DNA of 64,000 bases from Clostridia bacterium (GTDB taxonomy: Bacteria > Bacillota > Clostridia > UBA1381). Shown in pieces: positions 43,762 to 53,559 of this stretch. The first letter of the stretch is position 1, and every line of letters starts with the position of its first letter. The notes under the pieces are model-generated. The model did not search any database, had not been told where the DNA came from, and saw only the letters and a program-made list of their open reading frames with translations. Location of the stretch: assembly GCA_017415105.1 (NCBI GenBank), contig JAFQJD010000018.1, forward strand, positions 62,001 through 126,000, read 5' to 3'. The translations under genes were made by a program, and so were the position numbers.

Positions 43762-46407
43762 ATGAAAAGAATAATAGCATCATTACTTGCATTTAGTATG
43801 ATGTTCAGCTTCTGGACATTTGCTCATGCAGAAAATGAAGAAACAAGCTATTCTGATGCAATGAACTTGATGTACGACCTCGGAATAGTTACAGGCTATG
43901 AGGACGGAAGTTTACGTCCTGATAACAATATCACCCGTATGGAATTCGTTACAATGGCATTAAGACTTATGGGCCATTACAATGTAGACGAGTCATATGC
44001 AGAAAATAACATTTTTGAGGACGTAACGGGCGATTTGTGGGGAGCAAAGAACATCAATCTTTCACACCAGCTCGGTCTTGTTGACGGACATACAGATACA
44101 ATCTTTGCACCGAATGATAACGTAACAGTCAATCAGGCTGCAAAGGTGATTATATGTATCCTTGGCTACAAGACAATAGCAGAAAAAGAAGGCTATCCTA
44201 ACGGATACGTTTCAATCGGAACAGACCTTTCATTATTTGACAATGTGGGCATAGGCGAAAGACCTGCTACACGTGACGATGTTGCAAAGCTTATGGCAAA
44301 CGCACTCGATGCAAATATGATGAAGGCTAAGTATCAGGCAGACGGCACTGTTGATTATGTAGAATCAGACAAAACCCTGCTTGAGGAAATGGGAATCGAA
44401 AAGAGACGTGGTGTTGTTTATTCAGTTCCCGGCATAGATATCGGTACAGGCAGAAGTCTTGAAGAAAACCAGGTAATTGTTGGCGATACTCTCTATGAAA
44501 CAACAAAGACGGCAATTTATGACGAAATCGGTTCAGAGCTTGAAATATGGGTTGTTACCGAGACAGAATCATTTGTTCCGGCAATAGTTCATTACGAGAA
44601 AAGACCGACAGAAACAGAGCTTACAATTCCGGCATACAGCATATCTCCGGCAACTACTGCGAGTGAGTTTGTATATCTGAATGAGTCAAACGATAAAAAG
44701 ACAATTTCGCTTTCTGATAAGACAATTTTCATCTATAACGGACAGCTTCTCACAACCGGACAGGTAACAGCTGATAAGCTTAAGCCCGCAATGGGATATG
44801 TTGTACTTAAAAACTACAAAAACAGTGAGTTCCCGGTAGTTATGATATGGAGCTTTGAGAACTATGTTGTAAAGACTGTAAAGAATGGTGCTGTAATATA
44901 TGATACATTCGGCAAGAAGCTTGAAATCGATGAGGACAAGACAAAAACAGTCCTGCTTGATAATCAGGCAATATCACTTGAGAATATTGAAGCCGGAGAC
45001 ATATTGAGTGTTGCGGTAAGCCCGAACGGTGAGAGCTACAGAATATATGTAAGCCGTGACTTTATGGATGGAACAATTGAGAAGGTCCGCACAAACTCGG
45101 ATAAAGAAATCATATACACAATCGGCGGTGCTGATTACTATGTTGCAGGCAACTACCAGAAATATGTAGAGGAGAACTCAACAAAGGTAAAAGAACTCTA
45201 CACCGGCGACCATACAACATTCTACTTTGACTATTTCGGAAATATTGCATATACAGATGCGGTTTATGAGCTTCCGTCAATTAAGTATGGCTATGTCGTA
45301 GACGCAGAATATGACAATATTGAAGAAGTTCTCTATGTAGAGCTTATGAACGACTCAAACTCATTTGAGCGTTTCAGAGTTGACCCGGATGAGGGTTCAA
45401 AAATAGGTGTTTTCAAGAACGGAAGCTATACTATAAACAAAAAGAACCTTACAGCAGTTTGTAATGAGCTTATAAAAGACTACGGTATAAAAAGACAGCT
45501 TGTAAAATACAATCCGTCAGCGGACGGACTCCTGAGAGAATTCTATCTCTTGGATACATCGGGCACAAGTGATATATGGGGCAAGAGCAAGGGCAACAAA
45601 ACCTCAATGACTTATGCCAACGGTACGCTCGATGGTGAGTATACAATTGATGCCAACACAATAGCATTTTACATACCCAACACAGGAAATGATACAGAGC
45701 TCTTTAAATCAGGCAGAGCAGTAACATTGATTTCATCATCAGCATCAAAGGTACAGTTGTATGATATTATCGACAACCGTGTAGGTGTTGTAATTCTGTG
45801 TGGCGACGAAAAAGGTACAACAGGCTACAAGTACATAATTGATATGACAAACGACCCGATAATGCTCGTTGAAGAAATAGCAACCCACGTTGTAGACGAC
45901 GAAGAAGTTGTTTATATGAGTGGCTGGCAGGATGGAAAGCAGGTAACAGTTAATTTTTCAAAAACACTTGAAAAGAATTCAGAGGATATATCAACCATAG
46001 CTCCGGGTATGCTTGTTCAGTATAAACTGAACAGTGACACACGCTCACGTGCGGAGACTTCGGATGAGCCTTCAAGAGTTATCCTGTTCCGTAAGATTAT
46101 GGATATGAATCAGCAGTTTGAGCCGTACCAGACATGGAATATGAAAAATGACTGGATGGCATCAGCACAGTTAAGATATGCTTATGGAACAGTGAAGTCT
46201 TACAGTATGCCTAATATGGTTCTTGATTGTGGTGAGGGAGAGCATCATCTTGCTGCACTCTCAATAGACGACAGTGTGAACGTAATCCGCTGGAACCGTC
46301 AGGAAAACCGTGGTGAAAGGGTTACTATCTATGACGTTTTAGTCAATGATATGATACTTGTAAGAACAAGACATAATGTCACAAAAGACATATACATTTT
46401 TGAATAA
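43762..46407 (+). CDS. Surface-layer-homology protein with large unknown domain
   Basis: The product has 881 residues. A signal peptide ends at A23 (TFAHA). Two clear SLH repeats (about 28-75, with GYEDGSLRPDNNITRMEFV; about 90-140, with GHTDTIFAPNDNVTVNQAAKV) and a weaker third (ERPATRDDVAKLM) anchor the protein to secondary wall polymer at its N-terminus. The remaining 660 residues are beta-rich, with no recognised enzyme motif. The start follows AAGGGG, 17 bases after the upstream gene, so it is co-transcribed. A scaffold or binding role for the neighbouring enzymes is inferred. Confidence 0.75.
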   Translation: MKRIIASLLAFSMMFSFWTFAHAENEETSYSDAMNLMYDLGIVTGYEDGSLRPDNNITRMEFVTMALRLMGHYNVDESYAENNIFEDVTGDLWGAKNINLSHQLGLVDGHTDTIFAPNDNVTVNQAAKVIICILGYKTIAEKEGYPNGYVSIGTDLSLFDNVGIGERPATRDDVAKLMANALDANMMKAKYQADGTVDYVESDKTLLEEMGIEKRRGVVYSVPGIDIGTGRSLEENQVIVGDTLYETTKTAIYDEIGSELEIWVVTETESFVPAIVHYEKRPTETELTIPAYSISPATTASEFVYLNESNDKKTISLSDKTIFIYNGQLLTTGQVTADKLKPAMGYVVLKNYKNSEFPVVMIWSFENYVVKTVKNGAVIYDTFGKKLEIDEDKTKTVLLDNQAISLENIEAGDILSVAVSPNGESYRIYVSRDFMDGTIEKVRTNSDKEIIYTIGGADYYVAGNYQKYVEENSTKVKELYTGDHTTFYFDYFGNIAYTDAVYELPSIKYGYVVDAEYDNIEEVLYVELMNDSNSFERFRVDPDEGSKIGVFKNGSYTINKKNLTAVCNELIKDYGIKRQLVKYNPSADGLLREFYLLDTSGTSDIWGKSKGNKTSMTYANGTLDGEYTIDANTIAFYIPNTGNDTELFKSGRAVTLISSSASKVQLYDIIDNRVGVVILCGDEKGTTGYKYIIDMTNDPIMLVEEIATHVVDDEEVVYMSGWQDGKQVTVNFSKTLEKNSEDISTIAPGMLVQYKLNSDTRSRAETSDEPSRVILFRKIMDMNQQFEPYQTWNMKNDWMASAQLRYAYGTVKSYSMPNMVLDCGEGEHHLAALSIDDSVNVIRWNRQENRGERVTIYDVLVNDMILVRTRHNVTKDIYIFE

Positions 46408-46419
46408 GGAGGGACTGCA

Positions 46420-49400
46420 ATGAAGAAAATTCTATCTGTAATATTGAGCATAGTCATTGCTACTGCTACTTTACCTATAGCATATGCAAGCGGTTATGCC
46501 ATAAACAACTGGAATGGATTTAAAGGAGACGGTGTTACAGTTGCTAACCCAGACCCTGCGGCAGACTCAGATGATGACGTTGTAAAATTTGTAGTGGGTG
46601 AGGCAGCAACGCTTTCACTTCCGGAATCTGTATATGGAAATATGCTTGTATCATTTGATTTCTATGCAGAAAGTGAGCAGGATTCAGAAATCAACGTACT
46701 TGCATCTGATGATACCGTCATGGGTACATTCGCACTTGCATCAGACGGCACTGCGGGAGCAGAGGCGTATGAGACAGGCAAGTGGCAGACAGCAAAAATT
46801 CTTGTATTCCCCGACGGTAAGATATACAGAGCATACCTTAATGACGTATTCGTTGGCGAGGGAACTATTGATGAAGCATCATTGGCTTGCTCAAAGCTTG
46901 GATTTACAGCAGGCGGTGTTCTATATATAAACAATATTGATGTTTCAGAATACGCACTCCCGCTATGGGCAGATTCAATGCTTAAAACTGTTTACAAGAA
47001 CGACAGTGCAGTAACAGTTGATGCGGCACATCCGTTATTTACGACAGTTTCTGTTGAAAATGCAATAATCGAGGCGAAAATTGATGCAACAGCGATTGAT
47101 GGCGGAAGCCTTTCTTTGACACTTGGTGCAGATAACGGCGAGGGCGTAAAGGTTCTCAATATAAGCGGTACAGAAATCCCCGAGGGTGAATTCACCGTTA
47201 AAGTAAATGTGAGCACAGATTCACAGACAGCAGACGTATATGTTGGCGAGACAAAGGTATCTGAATTCCCTGTATCACTTCTTTCTGCCGACAAAACTCC
47301 GGCAACAGAGATAGGCGAGATAACCTTGGAGGTTACAGGTGAGGGCAGTGTATCTGTAAAGAGCCTTTATGTAAAAGAACAGAGCGAGATTAAAAATCCT
47401 GCAGGTGAGTCAACGAAGATTCTTTACGAAGAAAACTTTAACAATGCAACTGTAGGCTCACCCGTTCCGTACTTTGAAGAGCTTGGTGCATTTACAAAGA
47501 TGGGTGTATCATTCACAACAGTAGATGCAACAACAGGTCATTCAACATCAAATGTTGGTATGTTGAAGCAGAAACACTACTATTCAGGAAACACACTTTA
47601 TCGTTTCAACGATGACGGAACTGCTGATACAGAAGCACAAGGCTTCGCTTCAGGTATCGCTGATACATGGTACAGATACGACCTTTCCGAAAAGGCAGAG
47701 GGCATAGACAATATCACATTGAAGTTTAAATACTACAATGCAATGAATGCCAACTCTTCAGCAGACAATAAGGGTGTAATCCGTGAACGTTTGTTTGCAG
47801 GTTTCGGAACCGGTGATGCAACAAACGGTACAGGTCAGCTTTCGCCTACATCGAAAACAAGTGTTTCGTATTATTTAAATCCCGGTAATCAGTATGCGTA
47901 CTTCCTTGTAAACGGATCAAGCTCCAATGGAGTAAAAGGAACAAAAATTGCATCAAATATCGGTAGAAAATGGCTGGATGCAGAAATTAACATCGAGGAA
48001 AATGCAGACGGAACTGCTACTGTAACAATGAAGGGACAGGACAAAGACGGCAATATGCAGACGGAAACCGGTACAATAGCAGAATTCCCGGTAATCAGAA
48101 ACCTTTCATTCGAGATTCAGCGTGAATACGGCGGTAAGTTCTACATCGACGATATCGAGGTTTCAACAATCGTTACAAGAGACGAGGACGAGTACTATAC
48201 AGAAGCAGAGCTTATGGATATCTCATCAGCTGTTACAGATTCTGTATATACAAACGATATAACAAGAGTAGCGGTAGATGTTGAAGAACCCGATATGCCC
48301 GATGGCACATTCTCGGAGACAATCGAAAACAACAAAACAACATATTACAGCAACGACTTCAGTACAATGGGTGTTTACGGCTTTGAAGAGTCGGAAAACC
48401 TTGAAGCGGCGGCAGTATATGCCGATAATATGGGTTCGGTTATGAGCCTTACTCAGAAAGAGGCAGGAAGTCCTGCAAAGGCTGTATATAAAATAGGAAG
48501 CATCACAGATACATGGGACGGCACAGTTGATACATCGTGGTATGATGCATCGGCTGAGGGCTATGAAATCTGGTCAGGTGCAGACCTTGCAGGTTTGAGA
48601 AAGCTTGTAAATGATACAAAGGTAGACTTTACAGGTAAAACCGTTAAGCTTATGGCAAACATCGACCTTGACAATAAGAACTGGACACCGATTGGTACAG
48701 GTATTGATTCAAATGGCTTTAAGGGTACATTTGACGGTAACGGTCATGAAATCAGAAACCTTAATGTAAGAGAAACAGTTAAGGATTCAGAGAGTAACAC
48801 AAGATACTTCGGCCTTTTCGGTAGAGCAGAAGGACGTATTGCAAACCTCGGCATTAACGGTGCAAAGGTTATAATAACCTCTTACACAATAAAGCCGATG
48901 CATCTTGCAGCACTTGCTTCGTACTTCCAGGGTACAATGGAAAGCTGTTACGTTATAGGTGCAGAGGTTAAGGAGGTTCGTCCGGAAGATGTAGAAAAGC
49001 AGATTAAGTGGATTAAGGACGGCGGTACATGGGCATATAACCGTGACCACGTAGCTGTGCTTGTTGCAAATCTTGCTGCTTCATCAACAGTAAACGGCTG
49101 TTACACAAGAGATGTTAATATCTATGCATCATGGCATTCAATTTCATCTCCGTTCGTTGGTATGTCAAACGGTTCATCAGGCAAGCTTAACTATATCAAG
49201 AACTCATACGCCGCAGCTCCGTTTACATATACAACAAACCCTGCAACGGGTGAACGCGGACGAGTTTATACAATGACTGCAAAGTCAACAAACTCGAACA
49301 CCATAGGTATAAACAACTACATCACACATACAGTTGAGGATTACCGCAGCAAGCCGGGCACTCCGACAGCTGATATCTTCGGTAACGGTTTCTCAACACT

Positions 49401-52400
49401 TGACACTCAGAGTGGTGAAATAGCAACTGTATCAGCAGGTGCATTGGGTGAGTCATTAAAGAGCGCAAACCTTTATGCAGATGATATTGCTAATGTAAAT
49501 GCAGGACACCCGATACTAAAGAGCCAGAGACTCGCAGTTGATGCAGATGAAATGAACATCGCATTTGAGGCAATGGTTCCGACGGGCAGTGATGCAGACC
49601 TTGTTCTCTATTCAGGTAACGAGGTTGCAAAGACAATCAGCCTTACTGACCTTGCAGATAACGAATGGAAAACAATCGACCTTGCATTCAGAAATGGTAC
49701 ATATATCCCGACTATAAACGGAGTGCCGGGTGAAGCTGTCGAGTTTGAGTCGGCTAATGACGGCGTAAGCGAATTTGCATTCGTTGTTAATAACGGCACA
49801 GCTTATATTGAAAATCTTATGATTTATAAGGACAGTGCCGAGCTTCTTAAAAAGAAAATCAACAAGATAATGGCAGACATCTATGAGCAGGTACCCGAAT
49901 ATCCGGTGCTTAACGAGAGTCTGACACTACCTGAAACTGTTGACGGCTATTTAGTAACATGGAAGAGCTCAAACAAGAGCTATGTAACAGACAAGGGTGA
50001 AATTCTTGCGCGCAAGGATTGTACAATGCCGATAAGCTTAACGGCAACAATTACACTCGATCCTGCAAATGCAGATTATGCACCGGCAGATGCAAATGTA
50101 ACATTTAACTTTATGCTTGCACCGGCGGATATCACAGACGATGAAAAAATTGTTGACGGTATCATAGCAGACATTATTAACGGTACATATCTAACAGAGG
50201 AAAAGCATGAAGCTATAACAAAAGACCTTAACACTCTCCCGACAGAGTGGGACGGTGCAACAATTACATGGGAAGCTACAGGCGATGCGATGGATGATGA
50301 GGGTAAAATAACAATACCCGAAACAGACAATGCAGATGTAACACTTAGTGCAACCATAGTACTTGGTGACGTAGAAAAGACTGAAACCCTGAACTTCACA
50401 GTTCTTTCTTATGAGAACATACTCAAAAATGCATCAGATGCTATTACATACGAGCTTATAAACGGTGCTGACGGAAATATGGTTAAGAAAAACCTAAATT
50501 TCCCAAAAACAGGTCTTTACGGCACAGAAATTGAATGGTCATCAAACAGAACTGACCTCATAACCGACAGAGGCTTCCTCATGGAAATCAATGATGAGGA
50601 ATATGTTACAATTACTGTTACAGTAGCAAAGGACGGCAGAAGCACAACAAAGGATATTCCGTTCGTAACATACATTTCACCGACTGTAAAGCTTGCGGCA
50701 GATATGGCTGAAGTTACAGTACCTGAAGAGACCTCTGAAAATATGGAACTTGATACTGTAGGTGACATTTACGGCTCAACAATCACATGGGCATCAAACA
50801 GCACTTATGCTCAGGTGAACGGTGCGAGAATAAACATAACACGTCCTGAATATGTGGTAGGTGACACAACTGTAACGCTTACTGCTACATTCGAGATTGA
50901 CGGTGTCACTGTGAGTAAGGACTACGATGTACTGATCAAGTGCCTGCCATCAAATGAAACATTAATTCAGGCAGAGCTTGATAAGATTGATTTTTCGGAT
51001 ATATCTGATGAATCAGAAGCAGCAGTGCAGGGAAATCTTCACCTTGTATATGACTTCCCGTACGGTATAACACCTACGTGGACATCAGATGCACATGAAG
51101 AGGGAATTGTAACAAACGACGGTATTGTAACACGTCCGGCAATTGGCGAGCCGGATAAAGCGGTTACAATGACACTTAAGCTTGAGCGTGGCGGCGTTGA
51201 GCTTTCAAAGGATATTCCGTTCACCGTAAAGGCATACGGCACAACGCAGGAAATCCTTGACTATGCAAAAGCACAGCTTAACTTCAGAGTGTTGAGTGAC
51301 GACCCGATTAACCTTGTTGTTGACGATTTATTCCTGCCCAAAGCATGGAAGTTCGGAACAGAAATTTCGTGGACATCAGACAGTAATCTGATTAAGGTTG
51401 AAGAGGGAACCGGTGGTAACTATAAGGGAACAGTTACACTTGCGGAGTTCGGAACAACGAACACTCCGGTAAAGCTTACTGCAACAATAACCTATGACGG
51501 GCAGACTGTTACAAAGGATTTCTATGTAACAGTCGGTGAACATCACGGTTATGAGCCACTTATCAATACAGACTTTGAAATGCTTACACGTGGTGTTAAC
51601 TACGCCGCAGACAGAAACAACCTTGGTGGCGGACAGTATGAGCACAATAACCTTTATCAGGTAACCGTTCCGGAAGCTGATCCGGTAAATGGTGAAAATA
51701 CAGCACTTAAGATATATAAGACTTCGGATATGCCGCACATTGACGGTGGTAACTCGTGGGCATTCTTCCGTACTGTTGCAGCACAGCGTCGTGCCGGAAT
51801 AATCAGAATTGAACAGGATATATATCTGGAGAGTATGCCTAATCTGACATACAGAATAGTTGGTTCAGTCGGTGGCGGTAAGGACGGCAACTACGAGGAA
51901 ATAAATGTTAATATCAATAAGGATGGCGAAATATATCAGTGGAAGAGCGATTACACTGCTTCAAAGAAGATAGAATTCGGAAAGTGGAATACTCTTGCAA
52001 TTGAGTTCAGCACATACGAGAAGTGGATTGATATATACCTCAACGGTGATCTTGTGTTGGATAATGCACCATTCCAGTGGAATAAGGATGGTACAAATAT
52101 CTCGGCACTGAAGATCAAGTTTAACCCCGGTGCTGATAAGGTAACTACTGCAAATGATACACACACCCTGTATATTGATGATTTGAAGGTTTTGAGAAAA
52201 GTAGACTATTCAGGTGAGATGGCAGCTGCTGCAAAGGATCTCGAGGTTGGATTCCTTGCAGCACAGAATATCAACGAAATCACAAGCAATGTTGTAATCC
52301 CTGACCTTTCAAAGTATGAGCTTGAGGTATCAGGCACATCTTCAAACACTAATGTTGTAGCAAATGACGGAACAGTTACAAGACCGGCAAGCGATACCGA

Positions 52401-53484
52401 AGTAGAATACACAGTTAAGCTTTCAAGTGAGTTTGGCGGTGTAAGAGAACGTACATTTAAACTATTGGTTAAGGGTTCGGACTTTACACCGGGCGTATCA
52501 GGCGGTACGGTAACTGATGCAGAGAAGGTTCTTTCAGATATCAACAGTGCAATCACAGAGCTTAAGAACAACCACACATTAAACTATGTGACAGGTAACC
52601 TCACGTTACCGACAACTGCTCCGAAGGGTAGCACAATCACATGGAAGAGCCTTAATACATCTGTTGTTTCAAACAGTGGTGCAGTAACTCGTCCGAGTGC
52701 TGATACTACAGTTACTATTATTGCTACAGCTACACTAAACGGTATAAGCGAAAGAAAAGAAGTTCAGATCACTGTAAAGGCAGGCACACAGTCCGGTCCG
52801 GTAATAATTCCGGGTGCAGGTGCAGGTACAACAGGTAGTAATTCAGGCGGCGGTCTTTCGGGCGTAATGCCTTATGAGCCTCCAAAGACGACTGAAACAC
52901 AAACGCCGTCTGAAATTCCTACTACATCAGTTGGATTTGTGGATATTACAAACCACTGGGCAAAGGATTACATAACGGAACTCTATAATGCAGGCGTTAT
53001 AAACGGCGTTTCAGAGACTGAATTTGCACCGAATGACTCAATTTCAAGAGAGGCATTCCTCACAATGCTAATCCGTGCACTTGGAAACGAGCTTGATGCT
53101 GATTACGGCGAAGTATTTGACGATGTTAAACCGGATGACTGGTATTATCAGTATGTAATGGAAGGCTATAAGATGGGTATCGTAAACGGTACTTCAATGA
53201 CAGAATTCGGCACAGGCGCAAACATTTCAAGACAGGATCTGTGTACAATGATTGCACGTGCACTTGAGTCAGAGGGAATAGAGATGGATGCGGAGACTGC
53301 ATCAGAATTTGCGGATAACATCCTTATAGAAATCTATGCAAAGGATGCCGTATACGGTTTGCAGAATCTTGGCATTATCAATGGTAAAGATAACAACTAT
53401 TTCGATCCGACAGGCGTAGCTACACGTGCAGAGGCTGCAAAGATTATGGCAGGACTTATGGCTGTTCTTGCAGAAGCTGAATAA
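46420..53484 (+). CDS. Giant secreted SLH protein with eight Ig-like repeats
   Basis: The product has 2354 residues. A signal peptide ends near A23. Domains in order: an N-terminal module (about 25-185), a second jelly-roll module (about 330-590), a GLUG-like segment with GTFDGNGHEIRNL (about 770), a laminin-G-like domain (about 1030-1135), six atrophied-Big (aBig_2) repeats at about 1139, 1237, 1330, 1420, 1510 and 1607, a second LamG-like domain (about 1711-1925), two more Ig repeats at about 1930 and 2032, a Gly/Ser/Pro linker, and three C-terminal SLH repeats (about 2169-2354). No catalytic motif is seen. The first two modules recur in the esterase at the end of this window. It is probably a surface-anchored carbohydrate-binding scaffold. 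The start follows AAGGAGGG. Confidence 0.75.
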   Translation: MKKILSVILSIVIATATLPIAYASGYAINNWNGFKGDGVTVANPDPAADSDDDVVKFVVGEAATLSLPESVYGNMLVSFDFYAESEQDSEINVLASDDTVMGTFALASDGTAGAEAYETGKWQTAKILVFPDGKIYRAYLNDVFVGEGTIDEASLACSKLGFTAGGVLYINNIDVSEYALPLWADSMLKTVYKNDSAVTVDAAHPLFTTVSVENAIIEAKIDATAIDGGSLSLTLGADNGEGVKVLNISGTEIPEGEFTVKVNVSTDSQTADVYVGETKVSEFPVSLLSADKTPATEIGEITLEVTGEGSVSVKSLYVKEQSEIKNPAGESTKILYEENFNNATVGSPVPYFEELGAFTKMGVSFTTVDATTGHSTSNVGMLKQKHYYSGNTLYRFNDDGTADTEAQGFASGIADTWYRYDLSEKAEGIDNITLKFKYYNAMNANSSADNKGVIRERLFAGFGTGDATNGTGQLSPTSKTSVSYYLNPGNQYAYFLVNGSSSNGVKGTKIASNIGRKWLDAEINIEENADGTATVTMKGQDKDGNMQTETGTIAEFPVIRNLSFEIQREYGGKFYIDDIEVSTIVTRDEDEYYTEAELMDISSAVTDSVYTNDITRVAVDVEEPDMPDGTFSETIENNKTTYYSNDFSTMGVYGFEESENLEAAAVYADNMGSVMSLTQKEAGSPAKAVYKIGSITDTWDGTVDTSWYDASAEGYEIWSGADLAGLRKLVNDTKVDFTGKTVKLMANIDLDNKNWTPIGTGIDSNGFKGTFDGNGHEIRNLNVRETVKDSESNTRYFGLFGRAEGRIANLGINGAKVIITSYTIKPMHLAALASYFQGTMESCYVIGAEVKEVRPEDVEKQIKWIKDGGTWAYNRDHVAVLVANLAASSTVNGCYTRDVNIYASWHSISSPFVGMSNGSSGKLNYIKNSYAAAPFTYTTNPATGERGRVYTMTAKSTNSNTIGINNYITHTVEDYRSKPGTPTADIFGNGFSTLDTQSGEIATVSAGALGESLKSANLYADDIANVNAGHPILKSQRLAVDADEMNIAFEAMVPTGSDADLVLYSGNEVAKTISLTDLADNEWKTIDLAFRNGTYIPTINGVPGEAVEFESANDGVSEFAFVVNNGTAYIENLMIYKDSAELLKKKINKIMADIYEQVPEYPVLNESLTLPETVDGYLVTWKSSNKSYVTDKGEILARKDCTMPISLTATITLDPANADYAPADANVTFNFMLAPADITDDEKIVDGIIADIINGTYLTEEKHEAITKDLNTLPTEWDGATITWEATGDAMDDEGKITIPETDNADVTLSATIVLGDVEKTETLNFTVLSYENILKNASDAITYELINGADGNMVKKNLNFPKTGLYGTEIEWSSNRTDLITDRGFLMEINDEEYVTITVTVAKDGRSTTKDIPFVTYISPTVKLAADMAEVTVPEETSENMELDTVGDIYGSTITWASNSTYAQVNGARINITRPEYVVGDTTVTLTATFEIDGVTVSKDYDVLIKCLPSNETLIQAELDKIDFSDISDESEAAVQGNLHLVYDFPYGITPTWTSDAHEEGIVTNDGIVTRPAIGEPDKAVTMTLKLERGGVELSKDIPFTVKAYGTTQEILDYAKAQLNFRVLSDDPINLVVDDLFLPKAWKFGTEISWTSDSNLIKVEEGTGGNYKGTVTLAEFGTTNTPVKLTATITYDGQTVTKDFYVTVGEHHGYEPLINTDFEMLTRGVNYAADRNNLGGGQYEHNNLYQVTVPEADPVNGENTALKIYKTSDMPHIDGGNSWAFFRTVAAQRRAGIIRIEQDIYLESMPNLTYRIVGSVGGGKDGNYEEINVNINKDGEIYQWKSDYTASKKIEFGKWNTLAIEFSTYEKWIDIYLNGDLVLDNAPFQWNKDGTNISALKIKFNPGADKVTTANDTHTLYIDDLKVLRKVDYSGEMAAAAKDLEVGFLAAQNINEITSNVVIPDLSKYELEVSGTSSNTNVVANDGTVTRPASDTEVEYTVKLSSEFGGVRERTFKLLVKGSDFTPGVSGGTVTDAEKVLSDINSAITELKNNHTLNYVTGNLTLPTTAPKGSTITWKSLNTSVVSNSGAVTRPSADTTVTIIATATLNGISERKEVQITVKAGTQSGPVIIPGAGAGTTGSNSGGGLSGVMPYEPPKTTETQTPSEIPTTSVGFVDITNHWAKDYITELYNAGVINGVSETEFAPNDSISREAFLTMLIRALGNELDADYGEVFDDVKPDDWYYQYVMEGYKMGIVNGTSMTEFGTGANISRQDLCTMIARALESEGIEMDAETASEFADNILIEIYAKDAVYGLQNLGIINGKDNNYFDPTGVATRAEAAKIMAGLMAVLAEAE

Positions 53485-53512
53485 TGTAAGACAATTATGT
53501 TATGACACAACC

Positions 53513-53538
53513 GAAAGGGCTGGTTCATCAGCCCTTTC
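53513..53538 (+). other. Hairpin between the giant SLH gene and the first GH3 gene
   Basis: GAAAGGGCTG (53513-53522) and its exact complement (53529-53538) flank a six-base loop. No T run follows, so it is not a classical terminator; it may lower readthrough or protect the upstream mRNA. Confidence 0.6.
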
Positions 53539-53559
53539 ATAATAAAGAAGGGTAAAACA

